This document shows positions 1-8,468 of a stretch of DNA of 12,675 nt, piece by piece (position 1 is the first letter of the stretch; each line of letters starts with the position of its first letter). Where the stretch lies: the NCBI GenBank assembly GCA_965655775.1, contig CBFHHV010000025.1:1-12675 (forward strand), in the 5' to 3' direction. A program made the position numbers and the translations under genes. This DNA is from Marisimplicoccus sp965655775. GTDB taxonomy: Bacteria; Bacteroidota; Bacteroidia; Flavobacteriales; Flavobacteriaceae. The notes under the pieces were generated by a model, which was given only the letters and a program-made list of their open reading frames with translations, was not told the DNA's origin and ran no database searches.

Positions 1-1660
1 GTAATTTTATAATTGGATTTACAGCTACATAATCAAAATCAATTTTTGGAAGTTCAATTTTACCAGTTTTATTAAATATTTCTGAATATATAACTGAATC
101 ATTTTTAACAAGTCCAACTGAATAGGGCAGTTGAATGTTATTTTTTTCAGATACCGAAAATCCATCTGTATCTATTTTCTTAATTTTTAAATCAATTGTC
201 TGTCTACTTCCTAAATAGTCATTAATAAACCATCTCAAATCACTCTTAGGATAATTAATGAAGAGACTATTTAACTCATTTCGTGAATTAATTACACTTA
301 CATTTTTAATTAATTTCTTAAACTCATTATCCCCAATTATACTCTCTATATATATCAAACCAATTCCTGAGTGGTAAGGTGAGGCTATCTCTTCGTTTAT
401 CCTAGTTAAAGATTCACTTGATTGATCATCTACTTGGTGAAGGTTTAGTCTTTGAACATATTCTGAATAGTTTAGGAATAGATCATTAAAGTTAATTTTT
501 GATATCTCATAGTTCTTTATAAGTCCAAACCTGGATAATCTACCCAAAAATTTAACTTCGGGGTAATATTCACCTATATATTTATTAATCAAGAATATTT
601 CAAGGCCATTGTATAACCAGTGAGAATCTCTTTTATTTAAATTTATTTTATGATTTAAATAGTTTTTGACAAATGATTTTAGAAAAACTATTTCCTCCAA
701 AAATTGATCTGAAAATGGACTTATAAAACTTGGAAGTTCATTTAGTCCATAAAATGGGTTTGAATCATAATCTGATTTTGGTATTAAGAGTTTAAACTTA
801 TCTGTGTCTTCAAAATATTTTGTTACAAACTTACTTACTCTGTTAAATTTAATCTCTGCCTCTAAAGGATCAGAAATTCTAAATATATCTGTTTCAATCT
901 CAATATCTTCATTATATATAGACCTAAAGTCATCCTCAATAACTAAGTTTAATCTTACATTGTTAATTCCTGAACCGTATAGCTCGACTGTCTTTATTTG
1001 GTTAGTTACACTTTCCTCAACTTTATTTAGATTGGAATTTAAATTATAATCTCCTTCATAAGAGAAATTTAAATTATAGGTTGACTCTTTTAATGATTGA
1101 TCATCAAGATTTAAATTACTCTGTTTAAGCCATTCATCCTGATATATATTTGAAAATACAATTATCCAATTTTTTAAATAAAAGTTCTTATCGTCATATC
1201 CAAAACCTGTAAATTTAGAATCAGGAAGCTTTATGGTATATTTTAACTCTATCGATATAGACTCATTTATTTCTAATGGTTCTTCTAATTTAATTCTTAT
1301 TAAATCTAACTGATCTTGATATCTATTCCATGACAACACATTATCTGACTTTAGTTCATCTATTAATGTATATCCTCTTTGTTTTTTCTTGGCAAAAGAA
1401 AAGCTCCTCGAGTATTCATCAGAAATTCTCTTAGCAAGTTTTGTTTCATTGTTGATATATGAATTTGACCAATCCTCTAGAAATATTTCGTTTAAAATTA
1501 TGTTAGAGGTATTTTTAAATTTCATTAACTGACTAACCTCAATACTTTTCTCATCAATATTTAGACTAGCATTGACATTATAGGAGTTAATGTCTTGACT
1601 TTTTAGCAGTGGAGAAATAATTAAAGTCCCAATTGTTAAAATATTTACTAAAAATCTCAT
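1..1660 (-). CDS. Secreted M1 (gluzincin) peptidase-like protein with lost zinc motif, partial (3' end missing)
   Basis: I translated the reverse strand: one frame stays open for 553 codons from ATG at 1660 to the left edge, so the C-terminus is outside the window. Residues 1-22 form a Sec-type signal peptide (short basic start, hydrophobic core, possible cleavage after Lys-Ser-Gln), so the protein should be exported. Residues about 23-220 look like the beta-sandwich N-domain of M1 aminopeptidases. Residues about 295-480 look like the catalytic domain: WLYNGLE (348-354) sits where M1 enzymes have WLxEG, and PYHSG (428-432) with the following IGDNEF matches the YxKG block that carries the catalytic Tyr (here Tyr429). 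However, no HEXXH is present upstream (the matching stretch is around residues 324-333), and the zinc-binding Glu is Asn351. The frame is intact, so this is not visible decay. It is likely a non-catalytic or altered relative. Its ATG overlaps the uvrA stop by one base (TAATG), implying coupled translation. The M1 call is by motif only. Confidence 0.6.
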   Translation of the reverse strand, partial: MRFLVNILTIGTLIISPLLKSQDINSYNVNASLNIDEKSIEVSQLMKFKNTSNIILNEIFLEDWSNSYINNETKLAKRISDEYSRSFSFAKKKQRGYTLIDELKSDNVLSWNRYQDQLDLIRIKLEEPLEINESISIELKYTIKLPDSKFTGFGYDDKNFYLKNWIIVFSNIYQDEWLKQSNLNLDDQSLKESTYNLNFSYEGDYNLNSNLNKVEESVTNQIKTVELYGSGINNVRLNLVIEDDFRSIYNEDIEIETDIFRISDPLEAEIKFNRVSKFVTKYFEDTDKFKLLIPKSDYDSNPFYGLNELPSFISPFSDQFLEEIVFLKSFVKNYLNHKINLNKRDSHWLYNGLEIFLINKYIGEYYPEVKFLGRLSRFGLIKNYEISKINFNDLFLNYSEYVQRLNLHQVDDQSSESLTRINEEIASPYHSGIGLIYIESIIGDNEFKKLIKNVSVINSRNELNSLFINYPKSDLRWFINDYLGSRQTIDLKIKKIDTDGFSVSEKNNIQLPYSVGLVKNDSVIYSEIFNKTGKIELPKIDFDYVAVNPIIKL

Positions 1661-4482
1661 TAATTATATTCTTTTGAAAGATATTTCGCTGTATACCCTT
1701 TATTGTTTTTAATAATATTAATTGGACTTCCACTATCTATTAGCCTCCCTCCATTTTTACCTCCTTCAGGACCTATATCGATGATATGATCAACTTGTTT
1801 AATAACATCTAAATTATGTTCAATTATAATTATTGTGTTGCCTTTATCAACAAGTTGATTTAAGACATTCAATAAAATTCTAATATCTTCAAAGTGTAAC
1901 CCTGTTGTTGGTTCATCAAGTATATATAGAGTTCTTCCAGTATCTTTTTTTGATAACTCACTCGCTAATTTAATTCTTTGAGATTCACCACCTGATAGTG
2001 TGGTAGAAGACTGTCCCAGTGTGATATACCCCAATCCAACACTTTCAATTGCCCTAAGCTTAGTATAAATTTTTGGAATGGATGAGAAAAATTCAAGAGA
2101 TTTAGAAACACTCATGTCTAATACATCTGAAATGGATTTACCTTTGTATCTAACTTCAAGTGTCTCTCTATTAAACCTTTTGCCATTACATACTTCACAT
2201 TCAACAAATACATCTGGTAAAAAGTTCATTTCTATCAATTTCATTCCACCTCCCTTACAATTTTCACATCTACCGCCAGATACATTAAAGCTGAATCTTC
2301 CTGGCTTATAACCTCTAATTTTTGATTCTACCGAATCAGAAAAAAGTTTTCTAATTTCACTATATACTCCGGTGTAGGTGGCAGGGTTACTTCTAGGAGT
2401 TCTTCCAATTTGTTGCTGATTAACTTCTACTACTTTATCAATATTTTCAATTCCATCAATTTTTATGAATTCTAAAGGTGATTTAACTGAATTATATATT
2501 TTTGAGTTTAGAATTGGATAAAGGGTCTCATTAATCAGAGTAGATTTTCCGCTTCCTGATACACCGGTAACAGCTATCATTTTTCCTAAAGGGAATTCAA
2601 CATCTATTTTTTTTAAATTATTGCCTTTACATCCATATAATTTTAAAGATTTTCCATTTCCTGACCTTATTTTTTTTGGAATTTTAATTTGTTTAGTTTC
2701 ATTTAAATAATCTGCTGTAATTGTTTTTGATTTTTTAATATTTTCAGGAGTCCCTTCATATATCAGTTCACCACCATTTACTCCTGCAAATGGTCCTAAA
2801 TCAATTATGTGATCAGAGCTCATGATCATTTCTTTATCATGTTCAACTACAATTACAGAGTTTCCAGAGTCTCTAAGTTTTTTTAAAGAGTCAATTAATT
2901 TTAGATTATCTTTTTGATGTAATCCAATACTAGGCTCATCTAGTATATAAAGAACTCCAACTAATTGAGAGCCAACTTGAGTTGCAAGTCTAACTCTTTG
3001 TGCCTCTCCACCTGATAAAGATCTTGATGATCTTGAGAGAGTAAGGTACTCTAGACCCACATCAATTAAAAACTGTATTCTAATTAATATTTCTTTAGTT
3101 ATTTCTTCAGAGATTCTTATCTCCTTATCTGACAACTTACTGTTTAGTTTTTTGAACCAACTTTTCAGCTCTGAGAGGTCCATCTCGCTAAGTTGAAAAA
3201 TATTTTTGTTATTAATCTTAAATGACCTTGATTCAATCTTTAGCCTACTACCATCACATGACTTACACTTTTTAATATCAACATATTGAAGAGCCCAACG
3301 TCTTAAGTTTTTGGATTCATTATTATTTAATTGATCTTTAATAAAGGATTCAATTCCCATGTAGTCAATTTTATAATCTCTTTTTACACCTAAATCTTTT
3401 GAATTAATGGTAAAACTTTTTTTTCCTCCGCTCAGAATAAACTCAATAGCATCTTTAGGAACTTTTTTAATTGGATCGTTAAGTGAGAAGTTATAATATT
3501 TTGAGATAAGCTCTACTTGTTTGTGAATCCATGAGTTATCTTTTTTACCAATAGGTGCAATACCTCCGTTGTTGATTGATATTGAATCGTCTGGAATTAA
3601 TTTCTTTATATTTATCTCATACTCTGTTCCTAAGCCATTACAACTTTCGCACATCCCTTTAGGTGAATTAAAAGAGAAGGTGTTGGGCTCTGGTTTAGGA
3701 TATGAAATGCCTGTCTCTGGACACATTAAATTTCTACTGAAATATTCAGGTTTTCCTGAGTCTGAGTCTAGAATAAAGATTGTATCATTTCCATATTTCA
3801 TGGCTATTTTTATTGACTCCGACAGAATTCTTTTAGATTCAAAATCATCTTTTACAGAGAGATTATCAACAACTAAACTGATATCGTGAGTTTTATACCT
3901 ATCCAGTTTCATCCCTCTTTTAATATCAAGTATATCTCCGTCTACTATAACTTTTGAAAATCCCTGTTTAGTGAAATTTTCAAATAAGTCTCTATAGTGA
4001 CCTTTTCTAGACCTAATAATCGGAGCAAGAATTATGATTCTTTGGTTTATAAATTTTTCACAAATTAATTTTATTATCTCCTCATCAGTATTTTTTACCA
4101 TTTTTAAATTAGACTTATGGCTATATCCTATACCTATTCTTGCATATAATAGTCTAATAAAATCATATATATCGGTAACTGTTCCAACTGTTGATCTAGG
4201 GTTTTTGCTTGTTGTTTTTTGTTCAATTGCAATAACAGGAGAGAGGCCCTCAATTTTTTCCACATCAGGTCTTTCATAATTTCCAACAAATTGTCTTATG
4301 TATGCAGAAAAGGTCTCCATATATCTTCTCTGACCCTCTGCATGTATTGTATCAAATGCAAGAGAAGACTTTCCACTTCCAGATAAACCTGTTATAACAA
4401 CAAGTTTCTCTCTAGGAATCTCTAAATCAAGATTTTTGAGATTATGAACTTTAGCACCTTCAATTTGAATTGTGTTATCCAA
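1660..4482 (-). CDS. uvrA: Excinuclease ABC subunit A (UvrA), DNA damage recognition
   Basis: UvrA is the cytoplasmic ATPase that recognises bulky DNA lesions and loads UvrB in nucleotide excision repair. At 940 residues it has the usual length. Visible in order: Walker A GLSGSGKS (32-39), the UvrB-binding and insertion region (about 120-400), CxxC at 406-409, ABC signature LSGGEAQR (489-496), Walker B ILDEP (513-517), second Walker A GVSGSGKS (640-647), the family block GRTPRSNPATYTG (693-705), zinc finger CxxC/CxxC (739, 742, 762, 765), second signature LSGGESQR (829-836) and Walker B ILDEP (854-858). In the first zinc module, Cys254, Cys278 and Cys281 are present but position 257 is Thr, so one ligand is missing. 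The start is TTG: an in-frame TAA lies directly before it, and the first internal ATG (Met55) would delete Walker A. It lies 9 nt after ggt and overlaps the next gene by 1 nt. Confidence 0.97.
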   Translation of the reverse strand: MDNTIQIEGAKVHNLKNLDLEIPREKLVVITGLSGSGKSSLAFDTIHAEGQRRYMETFSAYIRQFVGNYERPDVEKIEGLSPVIAIEQKTTSKNPRSTVGTVTDIYDFIRLLYARIGIGYSHKSNLKMVKNTDEEIIKLICEKFINQRIIILAPIIRSRKGHYRDLFENFTKQGFSKVIVDGDILDIKRGMKLDRYKTHDISLVVDNLSVKDDFESKRILSESIKIAMKYGNDTIFILDSDSGKPEYFSRNLMCPETGISYPKPEPNTFSFNSPKGMCESCNGLGTEYEINIKKLIPDDSISINNGGIAPIGKKDNSWIHKQVELISKYYNFSLNDPIKKVPKDAIEFILSGGKKSFTINSKDLGVKRDYKIDYMGIESFIKDQLNNNESKNLRRWALQYVDIKKCKSCDGSRLKIESRSFKINNKNIFQLSEMDLSELKSWFKKLNSKLSDKEIRISEEITKEILIRIQFLIDVGLEYLTLSRSSRSLSGGEAQRVRLATQVGSQLVGVLYILDEPSIGLHQKDNLKLIDSLKKLRDSGNSVIVVEHDKEMIMSSDHIIDLGPFAGVNGGELIYEGTPENIKKSKTITADYLNETKQIKIPKKIRSGNGKSLKLYGCKGNNLKKIDVEFPLGKMIAVTGVSGSGKSTLINETLYPILNSKIYNSVKSPLEFIKIDGIENIDKVVEVNQQQIGRTPRSNPATYTGVYSEIRKLFSDSVESKIRGYKPGRFSFNVSGGRCENCKGGGMKLIEMNFLPDVFVECEVCNGKRFNRETLEVRYKGKSISDVLDMSVSKSLEFFSSIPKIYTKLRAIESVGLGYITLGQSSTTLSGGESQRIKLASELSKKDTGRTLYILDEPTTGLHFEDIRILLNVLNQLVDKGNTIIIIEHNLDVIKQVDHIIDIGPEGGKNGGRLIDSGSPINIIKNNKGYTAKYLSKEYN

Positions 4483-4491
4483 TTAAATGAT

Positions 4492-6180
4492 CTATTTTAA
4501 AATTTCACCATAGTCGTCACCTCTAAAGTCAGCTCCAGTTGAGACTTTTCCTTCTTCATCAATTAATATTGCATCAACTGCACCTATAGAAGATCTGGCA
4601 GTCATTCCACCTGTATCTACTTCAATTGGCAATGATATTACAAAATAACTTTTCGATTTTAGAATTGAGTCTTTCTCTTTATTAATAATACCCTCTTCAA
4701 AAATTACAACATCGGGTAACCATTGATGATGAAACCTAGGGGCATTAACAGCTTCTTGGACACTCAAATCAAATTCATAGACATTAAGTATCGTTTGAAG
4801 AACAGAAGTTATTATTGTTGATCCACCAGGTGTTCCAACTATCAAGGATGGCTTACTATCTTTAAGGATAATTGACGGGGTCATTGAGCTTAACATTCTT
4901 TTACCAGGTTGAATAGAATTTGCTTCACTTCCAATCAAACCATAAAAATTAGGATGCCCTGGCTTAGAGCTAAAATCATCCATCTCATTATTCAAGAAAA
5001 AGCCACCCTCCTCAACAAAGACCTTTGAACCATAGCTATTATTTAATGTAGTTGTAACAGAAACAGAATTCCCATACTTGTCTATAATAGAATAGTGAGT
5101 TGTTTCATCACTCTCCTGAACAATAATATTTCCATGTTTTACCTCTGAAGACGGAGTTGCTTTATCCCATGAAAAATTTTCCATTCTATCTACTACATAT
5201 TCTTTATCCATTAACTCATAAACTGGAAGATTCATGTAGTCAGGATCACCCATAAAGTGACTTCTGTCTGCATATGCTCTTCTTTCAGCCTCAACTAGAA
5301 GTTGAATTGTCTTAACTGAATTATGTCCAAAACTTTTAATATCATAGTCTTCAATCACTTTAAGCATTTGACCAAGTAAAATTCCACCACTAGATGGAAG
5401 AGACATTGATATTACCTCCAAATCTTTGTATTTAAATTTAACGGGATCTCGCCAAACAGATTCATAGTTTTTCAGATCATCTATAGTCATTATACCTCCG
5501 GTTTTATTGACTGAATTAACAATCATTTCACCTATTTCTCCTCCATAAAAAACTTCTGGTCCATATTCTGAAATTTTGGATAGTGTCTCAGCAAATCTTG
5601 CATTTTTAATTGTATCACCTTCATAATATTTTTTTGAATAAAGTGATTCTTCGCCATTAACTTTTATGAAATCTTCTAATTTACCACCTAATGAATTTGA
5701 TTGTTTTTTAGTAACTACAAAACCATTTTTTGCAAGATTAATAGCTGGTTTAAATAAATCTTCAATTGGTAAAGATCCAAACTTGGCATGTATTTCATAG
5801 ATTGCAGAAATTGATCCAGGTACTCCAACAGCTGGACCACCAAGTGTACTCATATCAGGGATTACATCTCCATTTTCATCAAGGTACATGTCTTTAAATG
5901 CATTGCCAGGAGCCATTTCTCTAAAGTCTAGGGATCCACTAGATCCATCTTTATGATGATATACAAAGAATCCACCTCCTCCAATGTTTCCAGCAGTAGG
6001 ATGAACAACTGCTAGAGCAAGGTGTGTTGCTATCATTGCATCATATGCATTACCACCATTTTTCATAATTTCAAGTCCTATTTGAGATGCTTCTTTTCTT
6101 GCAGAAACAACAGCTGGCTGATATATATCACTACAACTAAAAAGGAAAAAAGATGAGAGAATTAGAATAATATTTTTCAT
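4492..6180 (-). CDS. ggt: Gamma-glutamyltranspeptidase, lipoprotein
   Basis: This is an N-terminal nucleophile hydrolase that removes the gamma-glutamyl group from glutathione and related peptides outside the cytoplasm. It is made as one chain and cuts itself. The nucleophile is Thr360 in the TTHYSIID motif, which would give a large subunit ending at residue 359 and a small subunit of 203 residues (360-562). Substrate-binding residues of the family are present: Arg87 (FREMAP), Asp401 (EMDDF), Ser431-Ser432-Met433 and Gly452-Gly453 (PGGS). The 562-residue length is normal. The first 15 residues plus Cys16 (LFSC) form a lipoprotein signal, so it is probably membrane-anchored, unlike the soluble periplasmic E. 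coli enzyme. ATG start at 6180, no clear Shine-Dalgarno. It is first in the ggt-uvrA-M1-like run and divergent from glmM. Related acylase or cephalosporin-acylase functions in this superfamily cannot be fully excluded, but the motif set favours GGT. Confidence 0.94.
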   Translation of the reverse strand: MKNIILILSSFFLFSCSDIYQPAVVSARKEASQIGLEIMKNGGNAYDAMIATHLALAVVHPTAGNIGGGGFFVYHHKDGSSGSLDFREMAPGNAFKDMYLDENGDVIPDMSTLGGPAVGVPGSISAIYEIHAKFGSLPIEDLFKPAINLAKNGFVVTKKQSNSLGGKLEDFIKVNGEESLYSKKYYEGDTIKNARFAETLSKISEYGPEVFYGGEIGEMIVNSVNKTGGIMTIDDLKNYESVWRDPVKFKYKDLEVISMSLPSSGGILLGQMLKVIEDYDIKSFGHNSVKTIQLLVEAERRAYADRSHFMGDPDYMNLPVYELMDKEYVVDRMENFSWDKATPSSEVKHGNIIVQESDETTHYSIIDKYGNSVSVTTTLNNSYGSKVFVEEGGFFLNNEMDDFSSKPGHPNFYGLIGSEANSIQPGKRMLSSMTPSIILKDSKPSLIVGTPGGSTIITSVLQTILNVYEFDLSVQEAVNAPRFHHQWLPDVVIFEEGIINKEKDSILKSKSYFVISLPIEVDTGGMTARSSIGAVDAILIDEEGKVSTGADFRGDDYGEILK

Positions 6181-6192
6181 AATAAAATTTCG

Positions 6193-6203
6193 TGTAATTT
6201 ACA
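6193..6203. promoter_or_regulatory. Short dyad in the divergent ggt/glmM intergenic region
   Basis: The 44-base gap between the two divergent start codons must hold both promoters. It contains TGTAA-T-TTACA, a perfect 5-bp inverted repeat with a 1-base centre. On the plus strand, TATATTTA at 6209-6216 resembles the Bacteroidota -7 box (TAnnTTTG) but lacks the final G, and I see no TTG at the proper distance upstream. Such short matches arise easily in AT-rich DNA, so this is only a candidate operator/promoter region. Confidence 0.2.
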
Positions 6204-6224
6204 ATTTATATATTTACATTTCAT

Positions 6225-7613
6225 ATGACTTTAATAAAAAATATATCAGGATTTAGGGGAACAATAGGGGGGAATAATCTTGAGAATTTAACACCTACTG
6301 ATATTGTAACATCTATTTCTGCATTTTCCAGATTAATCAAGGAAAATAATCCCAATTCATCTAGTTTGACAGTAATGACAGGAAGAGATGGAAGAAAATC
6401 TGGAAGAATGATTCAGACTATAGTTAATTCTACATTTAACTCTATGGGAATCAATGTTATAGATGCTGGTTTATCAACGACTCCTACTATTTGTTGGGGG
6501 GTATTAAATAATGATTCTGTAGGTGGACTAATGATAACAGCGAGTCATAATCCTGAAGAGTATAATGGTTTAAAATTTTTTAACTCTGAGGGTGAATTTT
6601 TATCAAGAGAAGATGTGTCTAAATTAATTGAATACTCAGAATCAAAAAATCATATTTTCTCCTCCAATAAGTCACTTGGAACTATTTCAGAATATGATAG
6701 ACTTATAGATGATCATGTAGATGCAATTTTAAATTTAAAAATATTGCCACTAGATGAAATTAGAGAACTTAAACTCTCTGTTAGTGCTGATGCAATTAAT
6801 TCTGGAGGATCAATAGCTATACCTAAGTTACTCGATAGACTTAATATACAATACATTATCATAAATTCAGAAATAAAAGGAGTATTTAATCATACACCTG
6901 AACCTTTAGCTGAAAACTTAACAGATTTATCAGAATCAATTAAAGTGAACAAATCTGACTTTGGAATAGCAGTTGATCCAGACGTTGATAGACTTGTTTT
7001 TTTCGATGAGAATGGGCAAATTCTTGGTGAAGAATATACTCAAGTATTCTGCTCTGACTTTGTTTTATCTAAGAATAAAGGTGATACAGTTTCAACCTTA
7101 TCCTCCTCAAATGCACTTAAAGATTTAACTATTTCATATGGTCAAAAGTATTACTCGACTCCAGTTGGAGAAATGAATGTCGTTAAAAAGATGAAAGAGG
7201 TTAATTCTATTGTAGGAGGTGAAGGTGGAGGAGGTATAATATACCCTGAATTACATTATGGAAGAGATGCTTTAGTTGGTATTGCTCTTTTTCTTGGACT
7301 ATTAGTTGATAAAAAATGTAAAGTATCTGAATTAAAAAGTCATTACTCCAGTTATTATATGAAGAAAATAAAAATTACTCTAAAAGATTCAAAGTTAATT
7401 GACAGGACCTTTAATATGATAACTAAAAATTACTCAGAGCTATCTCCCAATACAGAGGATGGTGTTAGAATTGATTTTGATGATGCATGGGTACACATGC
7501 GTAAATCAAACACAGAACCAATTATAAGAATTTTTGCAGAAGCTAATTCGCAGGATATTGCAGATAATTATGCTTTAAAAATTGAAAAAGAAATAAAATC
7601 AATTAGTTCTTAA
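6225..7613 (+). CDS. glmM: Phosphoglucosamine mutase (alpha-D-phosphohexomutase family)
   Basis: Predicted to convert glucosamine-6-phosphate to glucosamine-1-phosphate in the cytoplasm, the step leading to UDP-GlcNAc for peptidoglycan and lipopolysaccharide. All four family sites are visible: the phosphoserine loop TASHNP with Ser107, the magnesium loop DPDVDR with Asp251, Asp253 and Asp255, the sugar-binding loop GEGGGG (332-337), and the C-terminal phosphate-binding loop RKSNTEP (426-432). The length of 462 residues fits the Bacteroidota GlmM group, and the start (MTLIKNISGFRGTIGG) matches their typical N-terminus. ATG start, no Shine-Dalgarno. The gene stands alone on the plus strand: divergent from ggt, and its last 15 bases overlap the end of the convergent acyltransferase gene. 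Phosphomannomutase or phosphoglucomutase activity is possible within this superfamily; sequence motifs alone do not settle the sugar. Confidence 0.85.
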   Translation: MTLIKNISGFRGTIGGNNLENLTPTDIVTSISAFSRLIKENNPNSSSLTVMTGRDGRKSGRMIQTIVNSTFNSMGINVIDAGLSTTPTICWGVLNNDSVGGLMITASHNPEEYNGLKFFNSEGEFLSREDVSKLIEYSESKNHIFSSNKSLGTISEYDRLIDDHVDAILNLKILPLDEIRELKLSVSADAINSGGSIAIPKLLDRLNIQYIIINSEIKGVFNHTPEPLAENLTDLSESIKVNKSDFGIAVDPDVDRLVFFDENGQILGEEYTQVFCSDFVLSKNKGDTVSTLSSSNALKDLTISYGQKYYSTPVGEMNVVKKMKEVNSIVGGEGGGGIIYPELHYGRDALVGIALFLGLLVDKKCKVSELKSHYSSYYMKKIKITLKDSKLIDRTFNMITKNYSELSPNTEDGVRIDFDDAWVHMRKSNTEPIIRIFAEANSQDIADNYALKIEKEIKSISS

Positions 7614-8465
7614 GTGTTTAAATCTATTATGAGTCCAAAAATATTGTGAAGGATCTCTATATATCTGATTTTCCAACAATTTTAAAAACTGATTTGTAAT
7701 ACTGTAATTGGTATCCATTTTATCTTTGATCTCTATAAATTTAGTTTTATAGTGACCTCTTTTAGTCCTTGTTATATCAGCAAATACAACTGGTAAATCA
7801 TAGTCTTTTGAAAATCTCTCAGCACCAGTAAAAATTGGGACTTTATAGCCTAAAAAATAGTTTATGTAGGATTTACCAACTTCTCTAGGAGATTGATCTG
7901 CTGCAAATCCAATTAAGTAGTATTTTTTAGGATTAAGATTTGACATAAAATCTTTCACTTTATATCTTGATATTAAATAAGCTTTATGCCTTCTTCTAAT
8001 CTTTACAAATAGTCTATTAAAGTATTTATTAGTCATAGGCGTAAAAATCCCATATCCGTTTCCTTTTACGTTGTATCCAATAGATAGTAGCCACTCAAAG
8101 TTTGAATAATGCCCAAGTATCAAAATAATATTTTTTTTCTTTTCTTGAATACTCTCTATTAATTCAATATTTTCATAGTTATAACGAGATCTCATTTGAC
8201 TTTCACTCATTCCAAATGCTTTAATACTCTCAATGGTTATATCAGCAAAATGCTTATAAAAATTTCTTTCTATTCTATAAATCTCATTAATTGACTTTTT
8301 TGGGAATACTAGTCTTAAATTATTTCGAACCATTTTAAGTCTATACTTAAATATTCTATGGAGTAGATATGATAAAAAATCAGATAAAAAGTAAACAACC
8401 CTGAAAGGGAGTAAGGAGATAAATCTAATTATTGGGTATGAAATTAAAAAAGTGAGTAATTGCAA
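7599..8465 (-). CDS. LpxL/HtrB-type lipid A (lysophospholipid) acyltransferase
   Basis: Inner-membrane acyltransferase of the LpxL/LPLAT family, expected to add a secondary acyl chain to lipid A or a related lipid. Residues about 5-36 are a hydrophobic N-terminal membrane segment followed by basic residues, as in LpxL. The HX4E catalytic motif is HYSNFE with His119 and Glu124. AADQSP (188-193), TGAERF (213-218) and the C-terminal WTHNRFK block (277-283) are all family landmarks. The length of 288 is normal. The start must be TTG at 8465: the codon before it is an in-frame TAA, and the first ATG (Met45) would remove the membrane anchor. The N-terminus MQLLTFLISYP resembles flavobacterial homologues. 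It follows the thioredoxin lipoprotein gene by 3 nt in the same frame, so the two are probably co-translated. Which lipid it acylates in this organism is not shown by the sequence. Confidence 0.88.
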   Translation of the reverse strand: MQLLTFLISYPIIRFISLLPFRVVYFLSDFLSYLLHRIFKYRLKMVRNNLRLVFPKKSINEIYRIERNFYKHFADITIESIKAFGMSESQMRSRYNYENIELIESIQEKKKNIILILGHYSNFEWLLSIGYNVKGNGYGIFTPMTNKYFNRLFVKIRRRHKAYLISRYKVKDFMSNLNPKKYYLIGFAADQSPREVGKSYINYFLGYKVPIFTGAERFSKDYDLPVVFADITRTKRGHYKTKFIEIKDKMDTNYSITNQFLKLLENQIYRDPSQYFWTHNRFKHLRTN

Positions 8466-8468
8466 TTA

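Noticed and set aside
804..1049. Open frame of 81 codons on the plus strand
   Set aside because: It is antisense to the M1-like gene, whose frame is open through the whole region with a signal peptide and family motifs. The antisense translation has no recognisable domain.
1..1660. The M1-like gene as a decayed pseudogene
   Set aside because: No stop or frameshift occurs in 553 codons, and the signal peptide, N-domain and Tyr block are intact; loss of catalytic residues alone does not show decay.
3569..3889. Plus-strand open frame of 106 codons inside uvrA
   Set aside because: Shadow of the UvrA coding strand; the UvrA frame has all family motifs and the antisense product resembles nothing known.
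7611..7660. Terminator between glmM and the acyltransferase gene
   Set aside because: No GC-containing stem followed by a T-run could be found on either strand.
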